DNA of 60,681 bases from Burkholderiales bacterium Ga0074133 (GTDB lineage Bacteria; Pseudomonadota; Gammaproteobacteria; Burkholderiales; Burkholderiaceae_C). Positions 16,762 through 24,783 of this stretch are shown one piece after another (position 1 is the first letter of the stretch; the number at the start of each line of letters is the position of its first letter). The notes beneath the pieces were generated by a model. It saw only the letters and a program-made list of their open reading frames with translations. It made no database searches and was not told the DNA's origin. Where the stretch lies: assembly GCA_001464865.1 (NCBI GenBank), contig LNEG01000004.1, positions 1 to 60,681 of the forward strand. The letters run 5' to 3'. A program made the translations under genes and the position numbers.

Positions 16762-17262
16762 TCACGATGAGGCGCCGGGCGCAACCGCGGCCGTGGCCAG
16801 GGCATGCAATCTGGGATCAGCCTTCGTCAGGACTTGAAGGAGCAGCCGCTTCTCCTCCAGGTATGTGGTGGCGAACACGGGATCGTGCATCACGATGCTG
16901 CTGGTATTGCTGATCAGGTCGGCACACTTGATGGTCTGAATCCAACCTGCACACGTGGCAAGCCGCGCGCGGGCAAGTGCCTTGCGGGTGGCTCGGTTCC
17001 CCTCTTCGATATCGGACAGGCCTGAAACACCGAGTGCCACCCGGATTCCAAAGCGCGCCTCGAGATCGAAAAGTGAGACCCCTTGGTCTTCCACGCAATC
17101 GTGAAGCCAGGCGACCGCGATCATTTCCGGATCACCATTGATCGTGGCCACGATCCCGGCCACCTCGGCCAGGTGATCGGCGTAGGGGTTGTTGGTGTAC
17201 TTGCGTCGCTGAGCGTGGTGCACCTCGCGCGCAAAAACCATGGCGTCAAATGCAAGACTCAT
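16762..17262 (-). CDS. HD-domain protein resembling small alarmone hydrolases (MESH1/SpoT type)
   Basis: 166 aa, the usual size of single-domain hydrolases. The HD signature is complete: HHAQRRKYTNNPYADHL (His30), AWLHDCVEDQGVS (His54-Asp55, Glu58-Asp59) and IKCADLISNT (Asp115, Asn119). This order matches (p)ppGpp 3'-pyrophosphohydrolases. Substrate is inferred from family. It is last in a chain of three genes with 4-bp ATGA overlaps (18145 to 16762). Ala-rich C-terminus. Confidence 0.85.
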   Translation of the reverse strand: MSLAFDAMVFAREVHHAQRRKYTNNPYADHLAEVAGIVATINGDPEMIAVAWLHDCVEDQGVSLFDLEARFGIRVALGVSGLSDIEEGNRATRKALARARLATCAGWIQTIKCADLISNTSSIVMHDPVFATTYLEEKRLLLQVLTKADPRLHALATAAVAPGASS

Positions 17263-17696
17263 GACTTCTTCACTCCATTCACGCTGGCGTTGAACTGCTG
17301 GATGAGGATCTCGATCGGGTTGTCGTTCGTGAGCGCATGAAGGCTGCGTGTGGCCTGCAGTTCACGAATCAGGTGACCAGGGCCAATGAGGGCTTGAAGA
17401 ACCTGTCGAAGCGGCTCGGCCGCAACCGAGACCGTTGTGACGGCTTCCTGGGTGGAGGAGGGTTGCGCGCACAAATTGGCGGTGCTGTCGGCCGAGATCT
17501 GCTCCTGGACCCCTTTGGCGCCTTGGGCGAGCTGCCAGCCCCGCCAGCAGCCGTTGAGCCAATCGGCGCCGTCCTGGTACCGGTCTCCAACACGCATGGC
17601 CCTGATTTCTTCTGAACTGCAGGGCATGCGGCTGGTTTCCGAGATCGAGGCGGCGTAGGCCACCTCAAAGGCTTCACGGCTTCGCTGCTGGCTCAT
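17259..17696 (-). CDS. Hypothetical protein with FEAW-type phage motif, 145 aa
   Basis: The N-terminal REAFEVAYAASISE, followed by DGADWLNGCWRGWQLAQGAK, matches a loose pattern common in small phage and plasmid proteins (FExW near the start, then WxGWxAA). A central low-complexity stretch and a C-terminal helix follow. It overlaps both neighbours by 4 bp (ATGA), so the three proteins are coupled. Confidence 0.7.
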   Translation of the reverse strand: MSQQRSREAFEVAYAASISETSRMPCSSEEIRAMRVGDRYQDGADWLNGCWRGWQLAQGAKGVQEQISADSTANLCAQPSSTQEAVTTVSVAAEPLRQVLQALIGPGHLIRELQATRSLHALTNDNPIEILIQQFNASVNGVKKS

Positions 17697-18145
17697 GCAG
17701 CCTCCTGGCAGGCTGAAGCCTTTGCGGGAGCATCCCCGTGCTCAACACCCTCTGTTGGGGAATCTGCGAGGACCCGCGCGGCATCGACCACCACAATGCC
17801 CTGGGCCCAAGCCGGACCGTGCTCGATGGCGAACTCCTGCAGTGCGAAACTTTCAGATTCTGGGTCGAGCCAATCGCTGAGAACATCGTCACTGGGACGA
17901 ACGCCACCGCACAGCGCCTGCATGGCATCGCCAAAACGCTGGAGGTAGGTGGTTGGCCCTGACTCCTTCGCGAACGTCGGTTTGCCGTCGTCAATGGCCG
18001 CCTGGTATCCGGCCACGTAACCCGTGCATGCGCACTCGGTATTGATGTCGCGGTAGGTTTTTCCGCTCCAGCTTTTCTCGCGGATGTTCCAGCACAGCGG
18101 GTCCCGGGAAGCCCAGGCCTCAAACTTGTCAATGTGGCTGCTCAT
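17693..18145 (-). CDS. Hypothetical protein with FEAW-type phage motif, 150 aa
   Basis: N-terminus DKFEAWASRDPLCWN, then YVAGYQAAIDDGKP, the same loose FEAW/W(Y)xxGxxAA pattern as the next gene. Two cysteines (ECAC) lie between. The C-terminal half is acidic. First gene of the operon that ends with the HD-domain hydrolase-like protein. Confidence 0.7.
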   Translation of the reverse strand: MSSHIDKFEAWASRDPLCWNIREKSWSGKTYRDINTECACTGYVAGYQAAIDDGKPTFAKESGPTTYLQRFGDAMQALCGGVRPSDDVLSDWLDPESESFALQEFAIEHGPAWAQGIVVVDAARVLADSPTEGVEHGDAPAKASACQEAA

Positions 18146-18250
18146 TGCATCTCCAGAGTGGTGTCTTCACGCCGAAGAGTGGGCGTGTCTTCACTGAAAG
18201 ATGTCCTAAAACTGTGAGCGTGACAACTCGCGGCACCCGGCGCACTGGAG

Positions 18251-18700
18251 TCATCGAAGGCGGGGGCCGGCCTCCAGCCTCGCGTCGTTCTTGTCCCTGC
18301 ACCAGAACGCAGCCATCTCGCTGGCATTGAAGTCGATCACCTCTCCCCGCTTCCAGAGGATGAAGATCGGCTTGAGGCCGGTGTACGCGCCGAAGGAGTT
18401 CTTGGCGTTGACCATCGGGCAGATCTCCCACCCCGCGCCGCCGGTGTTCAATCCGGTGGTGCTCGCGAAAACCACCGGCCGCGGCTGCATCGCCATTTCA
18501 ATCCTCGCAGTCTCAAAGTCCTTCAGTCGGTACCGAAGCGCGGTGCGCACGGCTTCACCTACATCGGCCGGCGGTGGCCCAGCATCTGCGAGAGTCAGCT
18601 GACGGCCGGAAGGCGTGGTCGGCGGCGTCATGCAGGCAGTCAGCATGAGTGCGGAGAGGGCGGCTGCAAGCTTCATGGTGTTGAACCCGGGTTTTGACAT
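18251..18700 (-). CDS. Lipoprotein, 149 aa
   Basis: Lipobox LTAC with cysteine at about residue 23. The mature protein is Pro-rich at first, then has an alpha/beta domain with cysteines at EICPM and AFWCRDK. The start could be MSKPG (18700) or MKLAA (18676); the first lies inside the last unit of the 17-bp repeat that forms its upstream region. No family recognised. Confidence 0.8.
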   Translation of the reverse strand: MSKPGFNTMKLAAALSALMLTACMTPPTTPSGRQLTLADAGPPPADVGEAVRTALRYRLKDFETARIEMAMQPRPVVFASTTGLNTGGAGWEICPMVNAKNSFGAYTGLKPIFILWKRGEVIDFNASEMAAFWCRDKNDARLEAGPRLR

Positions 18701-18737
18701 GGTGTAGTTTTCTACATGGTGTAGTTTCCTACATGGT
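18698..18737. repeat. Tandem 17-bp repeat with internal palindromes, likely operator
   Basis: Two 17-bp units, CATGGTGTAGTTTTCTA (18698-18714) and CATGGTGTAGTTTCCTA (18715-18731), are followed by a partial CATGGT. Each unit with the next base contains GTAG-4 bp-CTAC. The array sits between divergent genes for a lipoprotein and an exported protein and abuts the lipoprotein start, so it could control both. Confidence 0.75.
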
Positions 18738-18773
18738 CCGACGACCTGCTTCTATCCATTTTTCGGGGCCTTC

Positions 18774-19106
18774 ATGAAAAGCCAGATTGCACTCTTCCTT
18801 GCGCTCTGCGTCCTTGCGCCAGCTCGTGCCGACATGTCATATCGGAGCTACCAGCAAACCAAAGGGCAGGCGGCCACCCAGGCCCACGTGCCGGCACTTG
18901 GCAGCGGAGTGTCCTGGGGGATCTCCTTCATGAACCGAGACCGAAGCCCTGTCACGGTCTGCCCACCGGAGATTGTTTTCAACAGAACAAACTACGAGGA
19001 CTTCGTAGAGCGGGGGGCGAATCTGACCTCTGCAGATTTGCGGCCATCGATGCCCATAGCCCTCCTGATGCTCGAGGGAATGAAGTCAGCATTCCCTTGT
19101 CGTTGA
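18774..19106 (+). CDS. Small exported protein, Rap1a/Tai-like
   Basis: 110 aa with a signal peptide cleaved after APARA (about residue 19). The pattern in the second half (VTVCPPEIVF, FVERGANLTSADLRPSMPI, LMLEGMKSAFPC) resembles the Rap1a/Tai immunity fold, in which two cysteines pair. Known members neutralise type VI amidase effectors, but no effector gene is seen here, so the match is tentative. Confidence 0.65.
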   Translation: MKSQIALFLALCVLAPARADMSYRSYQQTKGQAATQAHVPALGSGVSWGISFMNRDRSPVTVCPPEIVFNRTNYEDFVERGANLTSADLRPSMPIALLMLEGMKSAFPCR

Positions 19107-19134
19107 CCGGCGTCCACAACGCTCGAGGCATCCG

Positions 19135-20565
19135 CTATGGCCGCGCACGCCGCCGGCTTGGAGCTGGCGGTTCAGGAGCCTCTGTTGCGGGCGGGGGCAG
19201 AAGTGGCTCTACGAAGGCGGCCACCTGCGCGCGGTTGAGCTTTGCCACCTCTCGCATGGGCGGTGAGATCGCCGTGTCGGTGCTGGCCGCATCCCAGAAT
19301 GCCAGCGCCGCGCGCGCGGCAATTTCCCATACGGCCGGATTGGCGCCAATGCGACCCACCGAGGGCTGGATCACCTTCAGCTCCGGATCCATGCCAGAGG
19401 CCGAGCCCGGCGCGTAGCACATGGGCAGGATGTCGTAGGCGGGCGCGACCGATGACACCTCGCCGTGAGCGTCGAGCATCAGCGAGAGGTTCTCGAAGTG
19501 CGTGTCCGTGTTGCCGGTGAGCTGGCTGAAGGCCTGCTGCACCAGGATCGGCATGACAGCAGCTTCATCCAGTACCTCCGCTTTCACCAGGCGGCGCGCG
19601 AAGTCAGCCCAGTTGTCACGGCTGCCGAAGTGCTCATCGTCGTAGGCTCCCGCGGAAATCATTCCAAGCCGGCCTGTGCGCCCCACCCGATCGAAGCGTT
19701 CGATTTCGAGGAAGGTCATACCGCCGAACTCGTGCCGGTGGGTAGCGGCCGCAGCGATGCCGTGATCACCCAGGGTCCGCAGCGCCAGGTGCTCCATGTG
19801 CAGCAGATCTGCCATCCGAGTGTCCGAGCGAGCATGCTTCACGAGCACGTGGCCGATGTCTTCCATCGCGGCGGTGAACTTCGGCTGCTCGCCACCGACC
19901 TGGGCGGAGTTGGCATCCTCAGCGGCCGCAGCCATGGCCAGCCGCGGGAAGTCGACTTGCCGAGCTGCAGCTGTCATCACAGGCTGCGCACGCTCCCTCA
20001 ACAACCGGGTGAGTGACTCGTTGCCGAACACCAGGTTGCCAGGTGCGTTCGAGGATCGGTTGCACAGGAAGGTGAGGAGGTGGTCGTCGCTCCAGTCCCT
20101 CAGGTGCGGCGGCAACCCGAGCTCGGCGTGTGTGGCTGTGGCCAGGCGCCGACCCATGAAACCCGCCGGCGCCGCATGGTGCAACTCAGGTGGAAGTCCA
20201 TCGAAGAGTCGGCCGACTCCATCGCGCAAAGTCGCGCAGCCCCGGGGCACCAGCATGGCCGTAAAGCCCGCTGAACTCACCCGCCCGGACTCATCAACCC
20301 GGTGCACCGGGATAACGCTCTCGCATCGCGGCACATCTCGCGCCAAGGCATACAAAGGTGCGCGCTGGCCGCCCACCCGAGCCAGGGAAAGCAGTGACTC
20401 CCCGAAGCGCGATCGCAGGTCCTGAATAGATCGGGAGAAGGAGGCCTGGCTAATTTCAGCTGACCTGCACACATCCACCGCGGTCACTGCTCCTCCTCGG
20501 AGCTGCTCAAGCACGAAGTCTGTCCGCCCAATGGTGTCTGGTGTGGCGGGGCTCGTCTCGCGCAT
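19135..20565 (-). CDS. HipA-like kinase with N-terminal HTH (YjjJ type)
   Basis: 476 aa from the ATG at MRETSPATPD; a longer frame adds 35 residues. The N-terminal 70 residues form a winged-helix-like domain (VLEQLRGGAVTAVDVCRSAE). The kinase part shows QVGGEQPKFTAAM, the ATP-lysine segment HVLVKHARS, FLEIERFDRVGR, QLTGNTDTHFENLSLML (catalytic Asp and metal Asn) and APAYDILPMCYAP. E. coli YjjJ has this fusion of HTH and HipA domain without a separate antitoxin. The C-terminus (APSRRRARP) resembles the basic tails of the array proteins immediately upstream on the same strand. Confidence 0.88.
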   Translation of the reverse strand: MRETSPATPDTIGRTDFVLEQLRGGAVTAVDVCRSAEISQASFSRSIQDLRSRFGESLLSLARVGGQRAPLYALARDVPRCESVIPVHRVDESGRVSSAGFTAMLVPRGCATLRDGVGRLFDGLPPELHHAAPAGFMGRRLATATHAELGLPPHLRDWSDDHLLTFLCNRSSNAPGNLVFGNESLTRLLRERAQPVMTAAARQVDFPRLAMAAAAEDANSAQVGGEQPKFTAAMEDIGHVLVKHARSDTRMADLLHMEHLALRTLGDHGIAAAATHRHEFGGMTFLEIERFDRVGRTGRLGMISAGAYDDEHFGSRDNWADFARRLVKAEVLDEAAVMPILVQQAFSQLTGNTDTHFENLSLMLDAHGEVSSVAPAYDILPMCYAPGSASGMDPELKVIQPSVGRIGANPAVWEIAARAALAFWDAASTDTAISPPMREVAKLNRAQVAAFVEPLLPPPATEAPEPPAPSRRRARP

Positions 20566-20736
20566 GTTGGTGCTGGATGAAGGGTGTTGAATAGCTTGTG
20601 AATAGCTTATGGGTTTCACGGCAGGATCACAAGTGTGGTCCATCGCTGGCGCGCTTGCTTGATGAAGCATGTGAGTCGCATCCGACTTGGGTCGGTTTTT
20701 CGAGGAAATCCGATCCAGATAGAGCTGCGAGATTCG

Positions 20737-21489
20737 CTACAGCCGCGCGCGGCGCCGCCCCACCACCACAGCTTCGGCCCCATTGGCCTGGCTCACCTCC
20801 TGCATGGCCGCCCTCATGGCCACGGCATGCTGGCGCCGCAGCCCCTCACCCACGGCAACCCGCACAGTGTGGTCCGCACCCTTGCCGTACATGACCTCCA
20901 TGAAATGTGCATGGTCTCCCGAGGCGACTTCGTGGAAGTGCCCGTTGAGGTCGACCGTGAAGTCTCTGGCCGGCACCATCTCCAGGCGCGAGCCCAGCTC
21001 CATAAGGATCGGTACCGCGGCTGCATTGCTCGAGCTCAACGCTGCCTCGAGATATGTTCCCTGGCCACGGCGGCTGTTGGGGACTGTCGTGATCTCAATG
21101 TCCATGAGGCCCTGCTCGACGTATGTCCTGAGAACGAGCTCCAGCGCTGGCGTCAACGTGGCTGACCAGCGCGTTCTCACAAGATCGCACAGGTGGGCGA
21201 CCTGGTGAGAGTTCGAGCTGCCCAAGCCCTCTGTGGCCTCGGAATCATGTCCGCGCGCCAGCGACACACCCCGGGCAGCGAACGCGTGCACACGCGCGAT
21301 CTGGCTGTGAGCGACGTCCCGGATCCAGTATTTATTGGGATCATCCACCCCGTCGAGACCCATAAAAAGGCCCCTGAGCAGGCTCTGGTGGATGGCGCTC
21401 TGGGTCTCAAGGTCCTGGGACGCGTCGTTGTCGAGAACGCGCGGCAGTTCGGTCTCAGCCAAATGGGCGAAAAGCGGGTGCAGATCCAT
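20737..21489 (-). CDS. Ankyrin-like array family protein, member 3
   Basis: 250 aa from the ATG in the TGATG overlap with member 4; the longest frame adds 19 residues inside member 4. Ankyrin-like repeat at about 144-173 (GTYLEAALSSSNAAAVPILM, ELGSRLEMVP), preceded by VLRTYVEQGLMDI. The AGDF element is ASGDHAHFMEVMYG. Tail VVVGRRRARL, nearly the same as the HipA-like protein's tail downstream. The repeat's SSSNAAAV core is close to the canonical ankyrin helix pair. Confidence 0.87.
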   Translation of the reverse strand: MDLHPLFAHLAETELPRVLDNDASQDLETQSAIHQSLLRGLFMGLDGVDDPNKYWIRDVAHSQIARVHAFAARGVSLARGHDSEATEGLGSSNSHQVAHLCDLVRTRWSATLTPALELVLRTYVEQGLMDIEITTVPNSRRGQGTYLEAALSSSNAAAVPILMELGSRLEMVPARDFTVDLNGHFHEVASGDHAHFMEVMYGKGADHTVRVAVGEGLRRQHAVAMRAAMQEVSQANGAEAVVVGRRRARL

Positions 21490-22328
21490 CACAGCCCCCG
21501 GCGCCGGGCCACACCAGGTGCACGCCCACGACTGATCAAAGCCCAATCCCCAACACCAGTCAGTTCCCTTCCTCCCAGCTCGACCTGTCCCGGGACACCC
21601 GCCAAAGCAGCCCCCAGCGCCGACGTCTCCTCGACCAGGTCATCCACACCAGTCACCTGCGCGATCGCCGAAGCCATGCGCCGCATGCGCGCAGCCTGAG
21701 CGGCCGCACGCAACTGTTCGTAGGCGACGCCATCCGCCGAGAAGAAGTGATCGACCAGCGCTACAGCGTCACCCGCCTCAATGGTCTTCGAGCTCGTGCC
21801 GTTGTCGAACTCTTGGGTTTGGGCGGGCACGTTGTCCAAGGTGGCACCGAGACGCAGGATGGCGTTGACCGTCCACGCCGAGGAGTGGATCAGGGCCGCC
21901 TCAATCAGGCTCCCCGCTTTCGACACGACCTGAACGTCATTACCCCACGAGGTGACCACCTTCGTCGGGCCCAGCGTCATGTACCCGGCATCGATGTAGC
22001 GTTTCATGAGGCCGCGCACCTCGACATGAAAATGGCTCGGCCAGATCAGGGTGAGGAATGCAGCCGCGGGGCTGATCGGTCGCAAAGGCTCACGGCTGCG
22101 CAGTGCTGGGTCGTTGTCCTCCAGGATGGGCGTGCCCTTCTCGATGAACTGGCGCACGCGCATCAGGCCAGTCTGCTGCCTCTCGCGATTGGCGTTCTCG
22201 GAAATGTTGGAGCGCCACCGAAACACCTCATCAAGCGCCTCGCGGTGCGCGCGGCCGGCGGTGACGCCGAAAAGGGCGGCATCCTTGTTGAGCTGGATGA
22301 GCTGCAGGGCTGAAACATTGCTGTCCAT
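21489..22328 (-). CDS. Ankyrin-like array family protein, member 4
   Basis: 279 aa. Start and stop both lie in TGATG overlaps with neighbours. Ankyrin-like repeat at about 138-168 (GSLIEAALIHSSAWTVNAIL, RLGATLDNVP), preceded by LMKRYIDAGYMTL. The AGDF element is IEAGDAVALVDHFF. A long Ala-rich helical region and Gly-rich linker lead to the tail GVARRRGL. The repeat is divergent, lacking the HxxAA core. Confidence 0.87.
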   Translation of the reverse strand: MDSNVSALQLIQLNKDAALFGVTAGRAHREALDEVFRWRSNISENANRERQQTGLMRVRQFIEKGTPILEDNDPALRSREPLRPISPAAAFLTLIWPSHFHVEVRGLMKRYIDAGYMTLGPTKVVTSWGNDVQVVSKAGSLIEAALIHSSAWTVNAILRLGATLDNVPAQTQEFDNGTSSKTIEAGDAVALVDHFFSADGVAYEQLRAAAQAARMRRMASAIAQVTGVDDLVEETSALGAALAGVPGQVELGGRELTGVGDWALISRGRAPGVARRRGL

Positions 22329-23161
22329 CACAGCCCCCGGCGCCGAACAGAACCACTGTCAACAGAGTTCGAGCCCTTGATTTCAGCAACAGGTGCTCTG
22401 AATTCATCGGTCGAGGGGATAGCCGCGGAGCTTGCCGCTGCAGCAGCCTTGATTTCGAGCCGCATGAGGGCGCCGCTGACTGCGGTGACCATTGGGCTGC
22501 CACGCCGAAAGCGCTTCGAAATCAGCCCATGGAAGTCCCCCTCGCAAACGCCCATCCCGTTGATCGTTTTGTACTTGGAGGGAACCAGGCTCAGATCGGC
22601 GCCCAGCTCGATGAACACGGCTGCTGCGCAGTGGTTCTCAGCCATCACCGCGCACTCGAGCAGGGTTACCTTTTCTGGCGATCCGGCTGCATTGATGAAA
22701 TCGACCTCAAAGTATCCATTGCGGCCGTATTCAAGTAGTAGGGCTGACAGTTCCGGCTGCAGCTCCTGGCGCCACACCCACTTGATCAAGGCATCAAAGC
22801 ACCTTGGGCGTCGAGCGTCATGAATGGTGATGGGTGGAGCGATGCCCTCCATGTCGCCAATGTCTTCAGGGCCTCGGGTCGAGGCGGCTTGTACCGGTGA
22901 TGGAGGTCCGATCGGGACTCCGCGCTTCATCAGCGCTCGAGCCCTGGCGAATCTTTGGACGATGTGCTCGTTTTCTTTGGGGCCGTACGGGTTGCCAGCG
23001 AGCATCTCCTGGATCAGCTCGAAGTGCAAAGCACTCTGCGCGGCGGGATCCAGCAATGCATCGGTCTCGAAGATGCCTTGAGCGTGCGGATCCATTTGGT
23101 CATCCTTTGCGGAAACGGCTTGTTGATCAGTGGTGACAGGGCTACGTGTGGAAGGCTTCAT
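22328..23161 (-). CDS. Ankyrin-like array family protein, member 5
   Basis: 277 aa from the ATG preceded by GGAGCAGCC; a longer frame overlaps member 6's gene end. Ankyrin-like repeat at about 164-194 (VTLLECAVMAENHCAAAVFI, ELGADLSLVP), among the clearest in the set. Preceded by LLLEYGRNGYFEV, followed by CEGDFHGLISKRF and SGALMRLEI. Tail SGSVRRRGL. Confidence 0.88.
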   Translation of the reverse strand: MKPSTRSPVTTDQQAVSAKDDQMDPHAQGIFETDALLDPAAQSALHFELIQEMLAGNPYGPKENEHIVQRFARARALMKRGVPIGPPSPVQAASTRGPEDIGDMEGIAPPITIHDARRPRCFDALIKWVWRQELQPELSALLLEYGRNGYFEVDFINAAGSPEKVTLLECAVMAENHCAAAVFIELGADLSLVPSKYKTINGMGVCEGDFHGLISKRFRRGSPMVTAVSGALMRLEIKAAAAASSAAIPSTDEFRAPVAEIKGSNSVDSGSVRRRGL

Positions 23162-23177
23162 GGCTGCTCCAGGTTGC

Positions 23178-23897
23178 TTAGAGTGCTGCCCGGCGGCGGC
23201 TGGCCAGTGGGAGAGCAGGCCCAGGCTCTGCCATCGCCGCATTTCTCGCGGATGGCGTGCAGGTGGTGGTGGCCATCGTGCGGCGCATCAGGGCGCCCAA
23301 CACCGCGGTCATGGCATCCGGGTACTGCGCGCGCAGATCGTTGACCAGGGCGTCGAAGTCACCCGCCTGGATCTTGATGCTCACCTGGCGAGTGGCGAGA
23401 TCGGTTTCCGTGATGTCCTCGTGCGGCACACGCGAAATGTCTGCGCCGAGCTCGATGAAAGTGGCCGCTGCGGTGCCGCTTCCCACGCGCATGGCCTTCT
23501 CCAGCATGGTGCAGGCATCGGGAATGGGGTAGACGAGTGCATCGAACTCTTCGAGCTCGAAGTAGCCCGCATCGAAGTAAGCGGTGAGCGCCTGGCGCCA
23601 GATCTCCGGAAAGTAGCTGTCGCCGGGGGAGTTGATCAGGTCGCCGATGGCCACAGAGAGGTGGCCGGCATAGGTCTCTTCGTCAAGGGGCTCGTCGTCA
23701 CTGGGGTGCGCGCCCGGGTTGTCGATGCGGCTTTTCGCCTTTATGAATGGCAGGAGATCAGCCAGTCTGCGCTGCATCAGCGGGAGGTTGCCCGAGCTCA
23801 TGTGGACATCCTGCAGCAACCCGTTCAGACGCGCGAAGTGGCTCCTGGCTTGCTCGGCCGCGGCCTTGGGGTCATCGATGGCGGGAAAATTCTTCAT
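23178..23897 (-). CDS. Ankyrin-like array family protein, member 6
   Basis: 239 aa from the ATG at MKNFPAIDD, 4 bp after the stop of member 7. Ankyrin-like repeat at about 128-158 (CTMLEKAMRVGSGTAAATFI, ELGADISRVP). Preceded by ALTAYFDAGYFEL, followed by IQAGDFDALVNDL and AVLGALMRRTMA. Tail LASRRRAAL. A 66-residue N-terminal extension in the longest frame overlaps member 7 and is discounted. Confidence 0.88.
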   Translation of the reverse strand: MKNFPAIDDPKAAAEQARSHFARLNGLLQDVHMSSGNLPLMQRRLADLLPFIKAKSRIDNPGAHPSDDEPLDEETYAGHLSVAIGDLINSPGDSYFPEIWRQALTAYFDAGYFELEEFDALVYPIPDACTMLEKAMRVGSGTAAATFIELGADISRVPHEDITETDLATRQVSIKIQAGDFDALVNDLRAQYPDAMTAVLGALMRRTMATTTCTPSARNAAMAEPGPALPLASRRRAAL

Positions 23898-23901
23898 GGA
23901 T

Positions 23902-24783
23902 TCAGAGTGCACGCCGGCGCATTGGAGCCGATGGGGTGGCTGCGCATACCGAAAGCGCCACCGGTGAAGCCACGGATGCTGGAACAAGGTCGACGCGTGC
24001 TTGGGGCTTTGCTTTGTGCTCACTGATGGCGCGCTCCATGAGCGCCTTGTCGATGGCGGCGCGCGCGGGGTCGCCGCGGGGGCAGTGGGCATCTAGGTGA
24101 GCACCGAGGTCGCCCGCTTTGATCTCGAAGTCCTTCACGTGGTTGGAGCTGACAACCCAGTCCTTCGTAGGGTAACCATCAAAGTTCGCGCCCAGCTCAA
24201 TCAGGGCCGCAGCTGCCATGTGGCTGTTGGCCTCGAAGGCCAGGTACAGCGGGATGTCGTTGGCGTAGGTGAGTGAGGTCGACGTCTTCAGGCGAGACCG
24301 GTTGGGATCCATGTAACCCGCACGGCAATAGGCCAGCACCAGACGGTGGGTGAGGTCTGGCCACTTGTTGCGGCGAGGTCCTCCAATCAGGCTGCCCATG
24401 GCCTTCTTGTGCCATGCGGTCACCGAGCGCGCGTTCAGTGGTTGCGTCCAGGGTGCCGCAACACCATTGATGGCGATGGGCACACGCCGCGCGATCAGGT
24501 CGTGGAGGATTTCTTCGTAAGCTTCCACGACTGCGGGGGTGGGCGCGATAGACGCGGTGGATGTTCTGTGGAGTCCCAGGAGGGTTTTGAAGACACGTGC
24601 ATGGACCAGCGCCAAGGCGGCCATGGAACGACTGGGGTCGATATCCTCGGGCAAAGGAATGTTGAAGCCGTCGACGGTCCGGGGCTCGCGGTGCACGGGT
24701 GTGGTGGTTCCGTCGGCGTTGTTGACATCCTCCCGGCCCTGAAGGACCGGGGCTCCTACTGCGCTACGCATGAGAGACCTCAC
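23902..24783 (-). CDS. Ankyrin-like array family protein, member 7, 5' end rebuilt by IS insertion
   Basis: Up to 293 aa. The first 20 or so codons are read through the right end of the tnpB element (hairpin at 24732-24751); possible restarts are GTG 24783 or ATG 24771, overlapping the tnpB stop. The native part begins near NNADGTTTPVHREPR. Ankyrin-like repeat PLYLAFEANSHMAAAALIEL, GANFDGYP; then IKAGDLGAHLDAH and AIDKALMERAIS. Tail APMRRRAL. The original start was probably the ATG at 26212 on the far side of the element: MPL followed by Asp/Glu joins in frame to NADGTTTP. Expression now depends on tnpB readthrough. Confidence 0.8.
   Translation of the reverse strand: MRSLMRSAVGAPVLQGREDVNNADGTTTPVHREPRTVDGFNIPLPEDIDPSRSMAALALVHARVFKTLLGLHRTSTASIAPTPAVVEAYEEILHDLIARRVPIAINGVAAPWTQPLNARSVTAWHKKAMGSLIGGPRRNKWPDLTHRLVLAYCRAGYMDPNRSRLKTSTSLTYANDIPLYLAFEANSHMAAAALIELGANFDGYPTKDWVVSSNHVKDFEIKAGDLGAHLDAHCPRGDPARAAIDKALMERAISEHKAKPQARVDLVPASVASPVALSVCAATPSAPMRRRAL
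24732..24751 (-). ncRNA. Right-end hairpin, likely 3' part of the omega RNA scaffold
   Basis: On the minus strand CCCGGTCC-TTCA-GGGCCGGG forms an 8-bp stem (one G-U pair) with a tetraloop, then GAGGATGTCAA. In TnpB systems the RNA overlapping the tnpB 3' end and this end guides the nuclease, and the adjoining host DNA is the guide. Here the guide would begin about AACAACGCCGACGGAACC, within ankyrin-like member 7. Only the 3' portion can be placed; the rest of the RNA is not delimited. Confidence 0.6.

Noticed and set aside
23130..24026. Long plus-strand open frame of 298 codons opposite the array, and similar ones at 34521-35474, 35988-36728 and 31690-32403
   Set aside because: They are antisense to array genes with clear paralogy, have no shared protein pattern and arise from GC-rich codon bias.
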